The position numbers were made by a program, and so were the translations under genes. From Oscillibacter hominis (lineage in GTDB: Bacteria > Bacillota > Clostridia > Oscillospirales > Oscillospiraceae), in NCBI RefSeq assembly GCF_014334055.1, contig NZ_CP060490.1, forward strand, positions 434,001 to 498,000: a stretch of DNA of 64,000 nt, written 5' to 3'. The notes under the pieces are model-generated. The model saw only the letters and a program-made list of their open reading frames with translations, was not told the DNA's origin and ran no database searches. How positions within the stretch are numbered: the first letter of the stretch is position 1; every line of letters begins with the position of its first letter. Below, piece after piece: positions 33,255 to 41,439 of the stretch.

Positions 33255-36200
33255 ATGGATTTATTGAAACAATGCCAGCAATGGTTTGAACAGGATGAAG
33301 CGCAGAAGGTAATCGACACCCTGGAAGCGATTCCTGCCGAGGAGCGCACCCCGGAACTGGACAGCGAATTGGCCAAGGCATATATTGCCGTTGCACATAT
33401 AGGAGAACGGGAGCCTTTTGAAAAGGCGCTGGAACTTCTGGCTCCCCATGAGGAGTATTTTGCCGAAGATCACTGCTGGAATTATCGAATCGCTTTGGCC
33501 TATTACTGTCTGGATGAGGAAGGCCCCGCCCTGCGTTACTTTGAAAAGGCCCTGAAAGCCCGCCCCGGAGACAAAGATACTCAGGAGTACATAAACGATT
33601 GCCGCCGTCGTTTGTCCCTGCCCCGCTTTGAAAAGAACTTCCGTGAAAGGACGCAGGAAGCATGGGCAGCCTTTTCTCAGATTGAGGCAGAACTGCGTCA
33701 AATCATAGATACGGACGAAACACACCAGCGCGGCGAAGAACTGGTTGAAAAATGCGGGAATGCACTCAAGACGGCCCTGCGTGATACTTCCTTCGAGCTG
33801 GGCTTCAATGGCGAAAAGCATGAATTGATCCTCAGTCCAGAGGGGCTTCGCTCCCGCCTGTTCCCGTTGGTGTACTTCCAGAAGCAGGCCCCAGAATCGG
33901 TGCTTGAGCATTGGAATATCTGGGTAGGCCGCCAGCCCTGTGAGGGGTTCGAGCTGCGAGCTGGAGAGATTGAAGTTCGGGCTGAGGATGTGCAGATGTG
34001 GGCAGAGGAAACAGAGGATCATCAGGTAAGTCTGGTCCTTTACTGTGAAAAGCTGACCCCGATCTTGAAAGAGGACACAGACAAGGTCTGGTGGGCACTC
34101 TCTATGCTGGTGGATCAAACCATCGGAGAAGTTTCCGCTATCGCCTTTGTTGCTGGGTTTGATGTTTATGCTCAACCGAAAGACGAACCGGCCAAGCTGC
34201 TTTCCGAACTGCCGGAGTTGCTGCAAAGCATGGGGCTTTCTCTCTGGCGGGATGGCAGCGACTACTTGGAAAACAGTTATCTTGCCTATGAACTGGAACC
34301 GGTGGAGGACCCGGAGGCTGACTGGCGGCTGGATGTTTATACTGGAAGCTGCCGCCTGCCGGTGCTCATCAACGACTACCTGACTGCCCGCAGTGATATG
34401 GTGGATGAGTACCACAAGGATGGCATTGCCGCTGGATTCCTCCTGTACCCGCTGTCCGGTTTTACCGGTGAGGAACGAGTGAAAGCTATTCTGGATTTCC
34501 GGGATAACCTGCGGGATGCCATCCTACGGGATGCAGGAGAGGAAGCCGTGACCTTCCTGGGTGGGGCCACTGGTCTGTATTGTGGGTATCTGGATTTTAT
34601 CGCCTGGGATCTGCCCGCTGTACTAACAGCGGCACAGGCATTCTTTGAGGGAAGCGACCTGCCCTATGCTCACTTCCACGCATTTCGGCGGGATGTGGGC
34701 GGTGTGCCGCTACTGGACGAGAAAGAACCGGAGCCTGATATTCATGAGGAAACTGGCTCCCTGCTCTCGACAGAGGATATTGAAATACTGGAGTCCTTTG
34801 ACGAAGGAACTGCCGCTTACTTTGGGAAAATGCTCGACTGGCTGGAGAATTTTATCAAAAGCGGCGTAGAAGAAGGACGATTCAGCGAAAAACAGGCTCA
34901 CCAGGATTTACAGATTGCCCTCTGGTATGCCTTTGCCTGCCTTAACCTGGACGATTACATCCACTACTACCGCGCTGCGGAATGGATGAAGGATTCGGAG
35001 AAAAACGCCACGGGCTGCGCTACCTGGTACTACCGGTATTCTGTGGCGTTGATGTATTGCGGCAGGCTGGAAGAAGCACTGGAATATGCGGAGCGGGGCG
35101 CTCTGGAGGAGCCGGACTACCCCTGGATCTGGCTCCATCTGGGCAAGCTACGGGCGCATTTTGGCGATAAATCCGGTGCGCTGGATGCCGTCAAGCAAGG
35201 ATTAAAACTGGAACCGGGAGATTATGAGTTCCTGACCTTAAAAAAAGAGATCAAAGCCGGAGCCACCCTGGAACAGATGGAATATCATTGGATCAATCCC
35301 GATGCTGACCAAACGCTCCAGCGGGGACTGGACGAGAATGCGGATGATAAACAATGCGCCATAGCCTGCATTCGGGTGGACGAAGCGGGACTTGCCGAAT
35401 TTTATGAACTGTTCCACCCAGAGCGGTATAGCTATAAGAAAAATTCCCCCTGCTGTGAATTCCAATACCCGGTGAAGGAACATCTTGTGGAGCTTTCCTT
35501 CCGTATGAACGAAGCTGGACTCTCCAAGATGGGAACCGACTGGCTGCGGCAGCTCAAGGAACGGCTGGACAGCGGTGAATGGCTAACCCACACCCCTGAA
35601 GGAGAACCAGAGGGCATTCTAACAGGTGTGTTTGTGGACCAGACCCGCCGCATTGGTCTTGTCTATCAACAGCCGGGAGACGATCAGTATTTTCAGATTT
35701 TCCTGAACCCGGACGGCACGAAGGCGGATGCCTTCTGGTCCTCAAGAAAAAACAGCGAGCCGGAGGTTTATTCGGAGGATGAGATGTCTGCGATAGAGCA
35801 GCACATCAAAAACACCTTTGGTGAGTTTGAGAATGTGTTCCATGAGCTGGTTTCCCCTGACATCCATGTGGACATCTGCGTTGTTCCTCCCTCTGATGAG
35901 CGGGACTATTACACACTGGTAACGATGGGCATGGGTGCTCACCGGATGAATGTGCCGGAGGAACTGGCGGAATACAAGCTGGAGCGAGCAGAGCTGGCTA
36001 TCGCTCTGCCACCGGATTGGAAACTGGATGAGGAATCCCTGAAGGATGAGCGGTGGTACTGGCCGATTGGTCTCTTGAAAGTGTTGGCACGCCTGCCTAT
36101 TTCCAACGATACCTGGCTGGGCTTTGGCCACACAATGGATAAGCAATCGCCGTTTGCAGAGGATACGGAACTCTGCGCCGCACTTCTGGTAGGTCCGCAG

Positions 36201-37688
36201 GATGTTGTCTGGAACGGAGGTGAAGTCTGCACTTTGCCGAGCGGCGAGGAGGTCAACTTCTATCAGGTGATCCCGCTCTATCGGAATGAGATGGAGTATA
36301 AGATGGAGCATGATGCGGACGCTCTGCTTAAAAAAATGGCAGGCATCAGTTTTGTGGTTAATCCCACCCGCCAGAATGCCATCACCAGAGGAACGCTTGC
36401 AGAGGAAGAATTCACCGGCGATATGGACGATGCCGCATGGCACCTGGAATCCATTCAGGAAAAGGGCTTGCCGGTGAATGAGATCAATGCCTACAACCAC
36501 ATGGCAATCTATCTGCGCTGGTGCATAGAGCATGATCTGATGAGCGCGGAATTTATGGAGCGGTACTGGGAGCAGGTGCAGCCGTTTATGGCAGATCTGA
36601 GCCGCGCCGATCTGCGTGGCTTTATCCGGGACCAGCTGAAAGGACAGCTCTTTGGGGCGCTGTTCAACAAGGAGGGCGCAGCCTTTGCTGGATATTACTA
36701 CGGCGAGGCGGATAGCCCGTACTTCCCCAGTGACATTGATAACTATGCTTTGGAGTATTTCGGTTCAGAGCAATATTATTCCGATAAGTTCCAGGATGAA
36801 GCCTATCTGTTCATCCCATTTGATGAAAACTATTATCAGGCTATGGCAAAAGTCATGGAAAAGCGGTTCGCCAACTGGCAGGGACAGAGTTTCGATGAGG
36901 CCACTCTGGAGCCTTCAGACCTTGCGGAAGCCATGATGGAATATCTGGACTGTGAATGTACCTATTTCCCCTCAATGACGGATGATGACCCCATCATGTC
37001 GGCATATAACTATGCCAAACGGGAAAGTGTCAAAGAGGGCTTTGTGCCGGTTCTGATTAAGGCGGATGACGAAATCCTGTGGGAATGCCTGATTATGAAT
37101 TCTGACCCGGACAGCGATGGCGAGGACGACTTTGCTTTCGACCCGGACAAAGTTGCCGAATACCGGAAGAAAATGCTCTCCGCCCCTGTCGAGAACAGTA
37201 AGGCAGTCCTGGAGGAAATGATTGGGCAGCGCAAGGAAGAAGCCGAGGATGACGATATGGACTGGGATGAGGAGATCCTGGGCGAGATGGAGGGCGGATA
37301 TGATAACCGTCGTTTTTCAAGCTACTGGAATTCCGATAATAATATGACCTATCCTCTCATTCTGGCTAAAATCCCCGTGAAGAATCCTTGGGAGATTTTT
37401 GCCTATCTGCCCTTTGGTGGCTGGAATGAATGTCCTAACACGCCAGAGTTAATGGCAGTTGCGAAATACTGGTTTGAACAGCATGGGGCGGTGCCCGCTG
37501 CCATGAGCCACGACGAGTTGGAGTTCCTGCTCCCGGCTCCCGTTCCCGAGGAGAAGGCTATGGATGCAGCAGTGGAACTGTATGGCTTCTGTCCCGATGT
37601 GATTGACCAGGGGCCGGAGGACGCCACCGTGGGCGCTCTGGCCGATGTGCTGCGGCAGTCCACTGTTTGGTACTTCTGGTGGGATTGA
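33255..37688 (+). CDS. Giant multidomain poly-immunity protein (TPR, SUFU, DUF4253 and others)
   Basis: The 1,477-residue protein joins several modules. TPR-like repeats lie in residues about 1-130; a DUF4026-like part spans about 135-490; a second TPR block lies near 510-685 (LEEALEYAERGALEEPDYPW). A further part near 690-830 is followed by a full SUFU domain near 845-1,035 (SPDIHVDICVVPPSDERDYY), closely similar to the product of the gene at 21,132. An unassigned module with DDAAWH and NHMAIYLRWCIEHDLM follows, then a C-terminal DUF4253 domain near 1,360-1,477 (FAYLPFGGWNECPNTPELM, STVWYFWWD). Such strings of immunity domains are called poly-immunity proteins. AAAGGAGATCATGAT precedes ATG 33,255. 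Confidence 0.85.
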   Translation: MDLLKQCQQWFEQDEAQKVIDTLEAIPAEERTPELDSELAKAYIAVAHIGEREPFEKALELLAPHEEYFAEDHCWNYRIALAYYCLDEEGPALRYFEKALKARPGDKDTQEYINDCRRRLSLPRFEKNFRERTQEAWAAFSQIEAELRQIIDTDETHQRGEELVEKCGNALKTALRDTSFELGFNGEKHELILSPEGLRSRLFPLVYFQKQAPESVLEHWNIWVGRQPCEGFELRAGEIEVRAEDVQMWAEETEDHQVSLVLYCEKLTPILKEDTDKVWWALSMLVDQTIGEVSAIAFVAGFDVYAQPKDEPAKLLSELPELLQSMGLSLWRDGSDYLENSYLAYELEPVEDPEADWRLDVYTGSCRLPVLINDYLTARSDMVDEYHKDGIAAGFLLYPLSGFTGEERVKAILDFRDNLRDAILRDAGEEAVTFLGGATGLYCGYLDFIAWDLPAVLTAAQAFFEGSDLPYAHFHAFRRDVGGVPLLDEKEPEPDIHEETGSLLSTEDIEILESFDEGTAAYFGKMLDWLENFIKSGVEEGRFSEKQAHQDLQIALWYAFACLNLDDYIHYYRAAEWMKDSEKNATGCATWYYRYSVALMYCGRLEEALEYAERGALEEPDYPWIWLHLGKLRAHFGDKSGALDAVKQGLKLEPGDYEFLTLKKEIKAGATLEQMEYHWINPDADQTLQRGLDENADDKQCAIACIRVDEAGLAEFYELFHPERYSYKKNSPCCEFQYPVKEHLVELSFRMNEAGLSKMGTDWLRQLKERLDSGEWLTHTPEGEPEGILTGVFVDQTRRIGLVYQQPGDDQYFQIFLNPDGTKADAFWSSRKNSEPEVYSEDEMSAIEQHIKNTFGEFENVFHELVSPDIHVDICVVPPSDERDYYTLVTMGMGAHRMNVPEELAEYKLERAELAIALPPDWKLDEESLKDERWYWPIGLLKVLARLPISNDTWLGFGHTMDKQSPFAEDTELCAALLVGPQDVVWNGGEVCTLPSGEEVNFYQVIPLYRNEMEYKMEHDADALLKKMAGISFVVNPTRQNAITRGTLAEEEFTGDMDDAAWHLESIQEKGLPVNEINAYNHMAIYLRWCIEHDLMSAEFMERYWEQVQPFMADLSRADLRGFIRDQLKGQLFGALFNKEGAAFAGYYYGEADSPYFPSDIDNYALEYFGSEQYYSDKFQDEAYLFIPFDENYYQAMAKVMEKRFANWQGQSFDEATLEPSDLAEAMMEYLDCECTYFPSMTDDDPIMSAYNYAKRESVKEGFVPVLIKADDEILWECLIMNSDPDSDGEDDFAFDPDKVAEYRKKMLSAPVENSKAVLEEMIGQRKEEAEDDDMDWDEEILGEMEGGYDNRRFSSYWNSDNNMTYPLILAKIPVKNPWEIFAYLPFGGWNECPNTPELMAVAKYWFEQHGAVPAAMSHDELEFLLPAPVPEEKAMDAAVELYGFCPDVIDQGPEDATVGALADVLRQSTVWYFWWD

Positions 37689-37701
37689 AAGGAGGATTTT
37701 T

Positions 37702-38409
37702 GTGGGATACGATGTGAGTTTTCACCCGATTTCACCAGAGGAAATGCGGGAATGGTATTTTACTCCCTTAACCTGGATACAGCAGGGACAGGAGGAAAAA
37801 GTGCTGGCCCTTGCCGCGCAGCATGGAATGGAGGATTTCTATGCCGAAAAATATCTGAATACCTTGCGCGTTGGGACTGAAACGGAATCTAACGAGCTGT
37901 TTGACAAAAGCCACGGCTTCTATATTGCAGTAATCCAAGGTTTTTTCCGAGATTATTATTACACCAGAGGTAGTGCCTTTTCGTTCCTGGTGGAACAAAA
38001 GCCAGAATATGCGCGGTACTTCACCTCATGGGAACAAATCACTCCTGTTTCCTTTCCAAACCCCATGCAGAACCGAATCATCGAAAACTATTGCTCCGGT
38101 GTATATCTGTCTCCAGATCAAGTTATACAACTTCTCAAAGACATGGAGCAGGACCCAAAAGTCCTTGAAGATCTGGAGGGGCTTTGGAGCAATGGACAGA
38201 TTGCTGTGCTGAAAAAAGCACTTTCTGCTGCTGCAAAGTCAGGAGTCGGTCTGTTGGAGGCCACTGAAGTGGTAGAGCCCAACCCCATCAGCCCGAATGA
38301 GAGCACAAGCTACTCTAACCTGTACCACTGTGATCGGGACGGGGTATATCTCTACATAGATGCCGTCAGTGGTCAATTAGCGGATGCGATTGGGAAAAAC
38401 GAAGGATAG
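37702..38409 (+). CDS. Last array protein, unknown
   Basis: The 235-residue product begins GYDVSFHPISPEEMREWYF and has a C-terminal strand pattern CDRDGVYLYIDAVSG. No family is named with confidence. GTG 37,702 follows AAAGGAGGATTTTT, 13 nt after the fusion gene. A terminator at 38,483-38,517 ends the array. Confidence 0.65.
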   Translation: MGYDVSFHPISPEEMREWYFTPLTWIQQGQEEKVLALAAQHGMEDFYAEKYLNTLRVGTETESNELFDKSHGFYIAVIQGFFRDYYYTRGSAFSFLVEQKPEYARYFTSWEQITPVSFPNPMQNRIIENYCSGVYLSPDQVIQLLKDMEQDPKVLEDLEGLWSNGQIAVLKKALSAAAKSGVGLLEATEVVEPNPISPNESTSYSNLYHCDRDGVYLYIDAVSGQLADAIGKNEG

Positions 38410-38482
38410 ATTCTCTCTATGAAAATGTGTGGGCATCTGTGGGAAGAACCAAAATAGGCAGCTACCCACAATATTGATTATC

Positions 38483-38517
38483 GCAGAAAAGCTCACCGTT
38501 TCGGTGAGCTTTTCTGC
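38483..38517 (+). terminator. Terminator of the immunity array
   Basis: GCAGAAAAGCTCACCG and CGGTGAGCTTTTCTGC form a 16-bp perfect stem with a 3-nt loop; a T-run (TTTTTTTATTG) follows after 13 nt. It closes the 15.8-38.4 kb array. Confidence 0.8.
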
Positions 38518-38558
38518 AATATTTCATAATTTTTTTATTGCTACCACTGGTTGCCGAA

Positions 38559-38590
38559 TTGACATAGGTGGGGTGGTAGAGTGGCTACCA
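38559..38590 (+). promoter_or_regulatory. -35 box and palindromic operator before the XRE gene
   Basis: TTGACA lies at 38,559-38,564, and a perfect palindrome TGGTAG-AGTGG-CTACCA lies at 38,574-38,590. A further CTACCA half-site is at 38,542. The arrangement suggests binding by the XRE protein encoded just downstream (autoregulation, inferred). No clear -10 box is seen. Confidence 0.5.
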
Positions 38591-38624
38591 CAGAAAAAAT
38601 AGAATGAAAGTGAGGAGGTTCACT

Positions 38625-39122
38625 ATGAAGTTACCCGAAAAGATTCAAAGGGAACGAAAAAAGATGGGACTGTCCCAGGAGAAACTCGCAGAAAAAATAG
38701 GAGTATCAAGGCAGGCCATCACAAAATGGGAGAACGGCTTGGCATCCCCTGAACTGGAAAAAATCGTCTCATTAAGTGAATGTTTTAAGGTATCTACTGA
38801 CTATTTGTTAAAGGACAATATTACCGAGCCGACCCCACCACAAGAATCTGCATTGAAAGGAAACAAGCGAATGTCATGGAGAACGTGGCTTGGAGGAAGT
38901 TTGTTTGGAATATCGGCGCTGATTATATTTGTATTATGGCGACTTTCTGTTCGTTTTCCTATTTCGGGAATGACCGGAAACGGTGTCCATTTAACCGGAT
39001 TTAGTGGCTTTCTTGGCTTTCATGGAATTTTACATGAAAGCTATGTAATAGTTGCGATTGGAATAATCGGTTTGATACTTCTGATTACTGACTTTATCCG
39101 CATAAAAAAGAATAATCGCTGA
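38625..39122 (+). CDS. XRE regulator with C-terminal membrane segments
   Basis: The 165-residue product has an XRE helix-turn-helix in residues about 5-60 (KMGLSQEKLAEKIGVSRQAI, KWENGLASPELEKI) and two hydrophobic segments near residues 88-105 and 133-155. Such proteins may sense membrane or surface signals and control element functions. GTGAGGAGGTTCACT precedes ATG 38,625. It may repress itself through the palindrome at 38,574. Confidence 0.8.
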   Translation: MKLPEKIQRERKKMGLSQEKLAEKIGVSRQAITKWENGLASPELEKIVSLSECFKVSTDYLLKDNITEPTPPQESALKGNKRMSWRTWLGGSLFGISALIIFVLWRLSVRFPISGMTGNGVHLTGFSGFLGFHGILHESYVIVAIGIIGLILLITDFIRIKKNNR

Positions 39123-39180
39123 TGACCGGACAATGCAGAGTTGATCTTAAACTGAATAGGTTTATTTCGGCTCGGCAGCA

Positions 39181-39208
39181 TTGACCTGTCGGTAGAAATA
39201 CATATATT
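39181..39208 (+). promoter_or_regulatory. Promoter inside a long inverted repeat
   Basis: TTGACC (39,181-39,186) and TATATT (39,203-39,208) are separated by 16 nt. The pair is flanked by CGGCAGCAT (39,173-39,181) and ATGCTGCCG (39,228-39,236), exact inverted repeats. It probably drives the leader and the sigma-like gene. Confidence 0.5.
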
Positions 39209-39227
39209 TGAATTAAGAAAGGGAGTG

Positions 39228-39397
39228 ATGCTGCCGGTGTGCCGTCCGTTTGTATGGACAGGAGTCTGATGCACTATGCAATACCTCAAGAAGCGCATTA
39301 TGCTGTTCCGCTGTCTTTACGCACCACGACACACGGCTTACAAGACAAAGAAAATCATCTTTATATGGAAGTATGGTGGCCGGGAGTATTGTTCTAA
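39228..39397 (+). other. Possible overlapping leader peptides
   Basis: ATG 39,228 (after AAAGGGAGTG) opens a 13-codon ORF ending at 39,269. That stop overlaps ATG 39,269, which opens a 42-codon ORF ending at 39,397. Their place between a promoter and hairpins before the sigma-like gene suggests leader peptides for attenuation (inference). The coding evidence is weak. Confidence 0.3.
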
Positions 39398-39548
39398 AAG
39401 CGAAAAGCCTCCACCTGCCAAAAGATGCTTTTTCTGCGGACTTTTTAATAAACGACTTGGAGCGGTCGAATTTGTACTGAGTTACAGATTCGGCCGCTTT
39501 TTGATTTGTTCTCGACTACTTGGTCACTGGTGTCGAGCACCACCACTT

Positions 39549-39578
39549 CCGATTTGTTTTCCACAAAAAACAAATCGG
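39549..39578 (+). other. Hairpin before the sigma-like gene
   Basis: CCGATTTGTTTT and AAAACAAATCGG form a 12-bp stem. It partly covers the GGAGGT ribosome site of the gene at 39,590, so it could control its translation or act as an attenuator. Confidence 0.5.
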
Positions 39579-39589
39579 AGGTAACAGAG

Positions 39590-40099
39590 GTGCAAAATTA
39601 TCGCAAAAGCGACTATGCGATAAACAAAAACAGCCCAAATATCGTTTATCGCTTTCATAACGAAATCATAGAAATCACACTGGAGGATTATCTGAAGGAG
39701 AATCCTGACAAAACGGAACATGACTTTGCAGAGCTGAAAGCCCTGTCCGATCAAATTTACTATGAGCAGGATCGGGCAGAGAGCGCCCAGACCCGCAAGG
39801 ATGTTTCGATCCACGGTTTGGAGGAAACGGAGCATTGTGCCACTCGCGCTCTGGATGAAGAATGGGAAGAACGAGTTGTTGACATACAGAACCGCAAGTA
39901 TGCCTGGAAAGCCCTGGAGCAGCTTTTTACAGTGGGCGCTTTGACCGAGGTTCAGAAACGGCGATTCCGGCTTCATGTTTTTCAGGGACTCTCTACCCGG
40001 CAGATCGGTCGCATGGAAGGGACAAGCCATCAAGCCGTTGCCAAGTCCATAAACCTGGCGATTGCCAAACTTAAAAAATATTTTGCGGCACAGGGTTGA
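39590..40099 (+). CDS. Sigma-70-like (ECF/region 4) regulator of the element
   Basis: The 169-residue product has a C-terminal sigma region 4-like helix-turn-helix: TEVQKRRFRLHVFQGLSTRQ, then IGRMEGTSHQAVAKSINLAI, then AKLKKYF. The N-terminal part is not a usual region 2. Proteins of this type are frequent near the integrase of Firmicute ICEs and control transfer or excision. GTG 39,590 follows GGAGGT, which is partly covered by a hairpin. Confidence 0.75.
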   Translation: MQNYRKSDYAINKNSPNIVYRFHNEIIEITLEDYLKENPDKTEHDFAELKALSDQIYYEQDRAESAQTRKDVSIHGLEETEHCATRALDEEWEERVVDIQNRKYAWKALEQLFTVGALTEVQKRRFRLHVFQGLSTRQIGRMEGTSHQAVAKSINLAIAKLKKYFAAQG

Positions 40100-40679
40100 C
40101 ACCCCTGCGGTTTCAGGACGATAGGTGAAAGGCATTCTTTCGAGTGTTCTTCTTTCACCTGTACCTTGACAACCGCATACTCATTCATCAGTAACATCCC
40201 CCCTTTCCAGCTCGAAGAGCTAAAGCCGATTCAGGGGCCGCGCCATGATATACGGACATGATGAGCAGATCCCACCTGATTATCATAATTGGTCTTGCAT
40301 ACAATCCTGTCCTGTATGAGCGAGTAACGGCAGCCTGTAAAAACCGGGCAGCACCCGGCGCGGCCATGACCGGAAAGGGGCATAATGGTACTCCTGTCCA
40401 GCCACAGCCCTGCTTAAGATCAGAGTAGTCCATAACATTTGGAAACCATCTGGTTGCAGGATCACGCAATGGGGGCAGCTCGGAGAGATCCTCGGAGGGG
40501 TGAGATTCCCGTGGGCCGGTTCGCTGCCGGTCACTGATGACTTCCCAATATGTGCGGGGTGTCAAGGACAAATGGCACATAACAAGAAAACAAATCGGAT
40601 TTTGTATTTCGCCGGAAATGGGGCAGGTCTTATGGCCTGCCCCGTTTTCCGGCTTACTTAATATTCAGGAGGTCAGTTT
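40100..40679 (+). other. 580-nt gap without a clear gene; possible structured RNA
   Basis: No convincing protein gene is seen on either strand. The stretch 40,200-40,560 has many short GC-rich complementary blocks, for example GGGCAGCACCCGG near 40,347, GAGAGATCCTCGGAGG near 40,483 and GGCCGGTTCGCTGCCGGTC near 40,513. It could hold a structured RNA or an origin-like region. The start, 40,121-40,165, has GGTGAAAG and CTTTCACC as an inverted repeat. Confidence 0.35.
40611..40653 (+). terminator. Strong hairpin before the PemK/MazF gene
   Basis: GCCGGAAATGGGGCAGG and CCTGCCCCGTTTTCCGGC pair nearly perfectly. Only TTACTTAA follows, so it is a weak terminator or an attenuator ending the unit from the sigma-like gene. 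Confidence 0.5.
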
Positions 40680-41057
40680 ATGCGAAAGGCTATCCGGCGT
40701 GGCGATCTGTTCTATGCAGACCTGAACCCGGTGGTCGGCTCCGAGCAAGGCGGCATCCGCCCTGTCCTTGTTATCCAAAATGATGTGGGGAATCACTTTA
40801 GTCCTACCGTTGTTGCAGCAGCCATCACCAGCAGAAAAGCGAAGAACAGTCTGCCTACCCATATCCTACTTGAGAATGTGCCGGGGCTTGCGCCTACCTC
40901 TCTGCTTCTGTTGGAACAACTGCGGACAATAGACCGGAAGCGGCTCCGTGGTTACATTGGGCGTATCAGTAAAGAAAAAATGCTGGAGGTAGATGCAGCC
41001 CTGGCAATCAGCATCGGCATAGGATACCCCAACGAAAGGAGGACTCACAATGTATGA
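40680..41057 (+). CDS. PemK/MazF-family endoribonuclease toxin
   Basis: The 125-residue product has the PemK/MazF order: IRRGDLFYADLNPVVGSEQG, GGIRPVLVIQND, then PTVVAAAITSR, THILLE, SLLLLEQLRTIDRKRL. The family cleaves mRNA and is normally paired with an antitoxin. No antitoxin gene is adjacent here; upstream is the 580-nt gap, and downstream it overlaps the excisionase-like gene by 8 nt. It may stabilise the element or act in its control. AGGAGGTCAGTTT precedes the ATG. Confidence 0.85.
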   Translation: MRKAIRRGDLFYADLNPVVGSEQGGIRPVLVIQNDVGNHFSPTVVAAAITSRKAKNSLPTHILLENVPGLAPTSLLLLEQLRTIDRKRLRGYIGRISKEKMLEVDAALAISIGIGYPNERRTHNV

Positions 41058-41292
41058 AAATGACGGCGGCCTACTCTCTCCCAGAGATGCCTACCGATTG
41101 ATGTTAAAAGACTACCCGGATGTGATGGACATTGGTCAAATGTGTGAGGCGCTTGGCGTCAGTACAAAAACCGGGTACAAGTTACTTAAAGATGGGAAAA
41201 TTGAGTACCTTAAAATTGGACGGGCTTACCGCATCCCCAAAGCCCACATTCTTCGTTATTTGAAAATCACCTGCTCCACTTTTGCGGAGTAG
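41050..41292 (+). CDS. Excisionase-like helix-turn-helix protein
   Basis: The 80-residue product is a MerR-like small DNA-binding domain: DIGQMCEALGVSTKTGYKLL, then DGKIEYLKIGRAYRIPKAHI. This is typical of excisionase-family proteins. It lies just before the integrase, as Xis does in many ICEs, and overlaps the PemK gene by 8 nt. AAAGGAGGACTCACA precedes its ATG. Confidence 0.85.
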   Translation: MYENDGGLLSPRDAYRLMLKDYPDVMDIGQMCEALGVSTKTGYKLLKDGKIEYLKIGRAYRIPKAHILRYLKITCSTFAE

Positions 41293-41439
41293 CAGGCTAT
41301 GGTGTCGATCTTCACCGGATAGACGCAGAAAGTTAACAATTCTGACGCGGATTTACCTGGAGTTTTGTTCTGTCCGATGATACAATAAAGGTGTCATTGG
41401 TAGGTGAACTCAATACCGCAAAAGGAGGAACAGATCAGT

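Noticed and set aside
39276-39584. A 102-codon forward frame before the sigma-like gene
   Set aside because: It crosses the hairpins before the sigma-like gene, has no good ribosome site and overlaps a better leader-like ORF in another frame.
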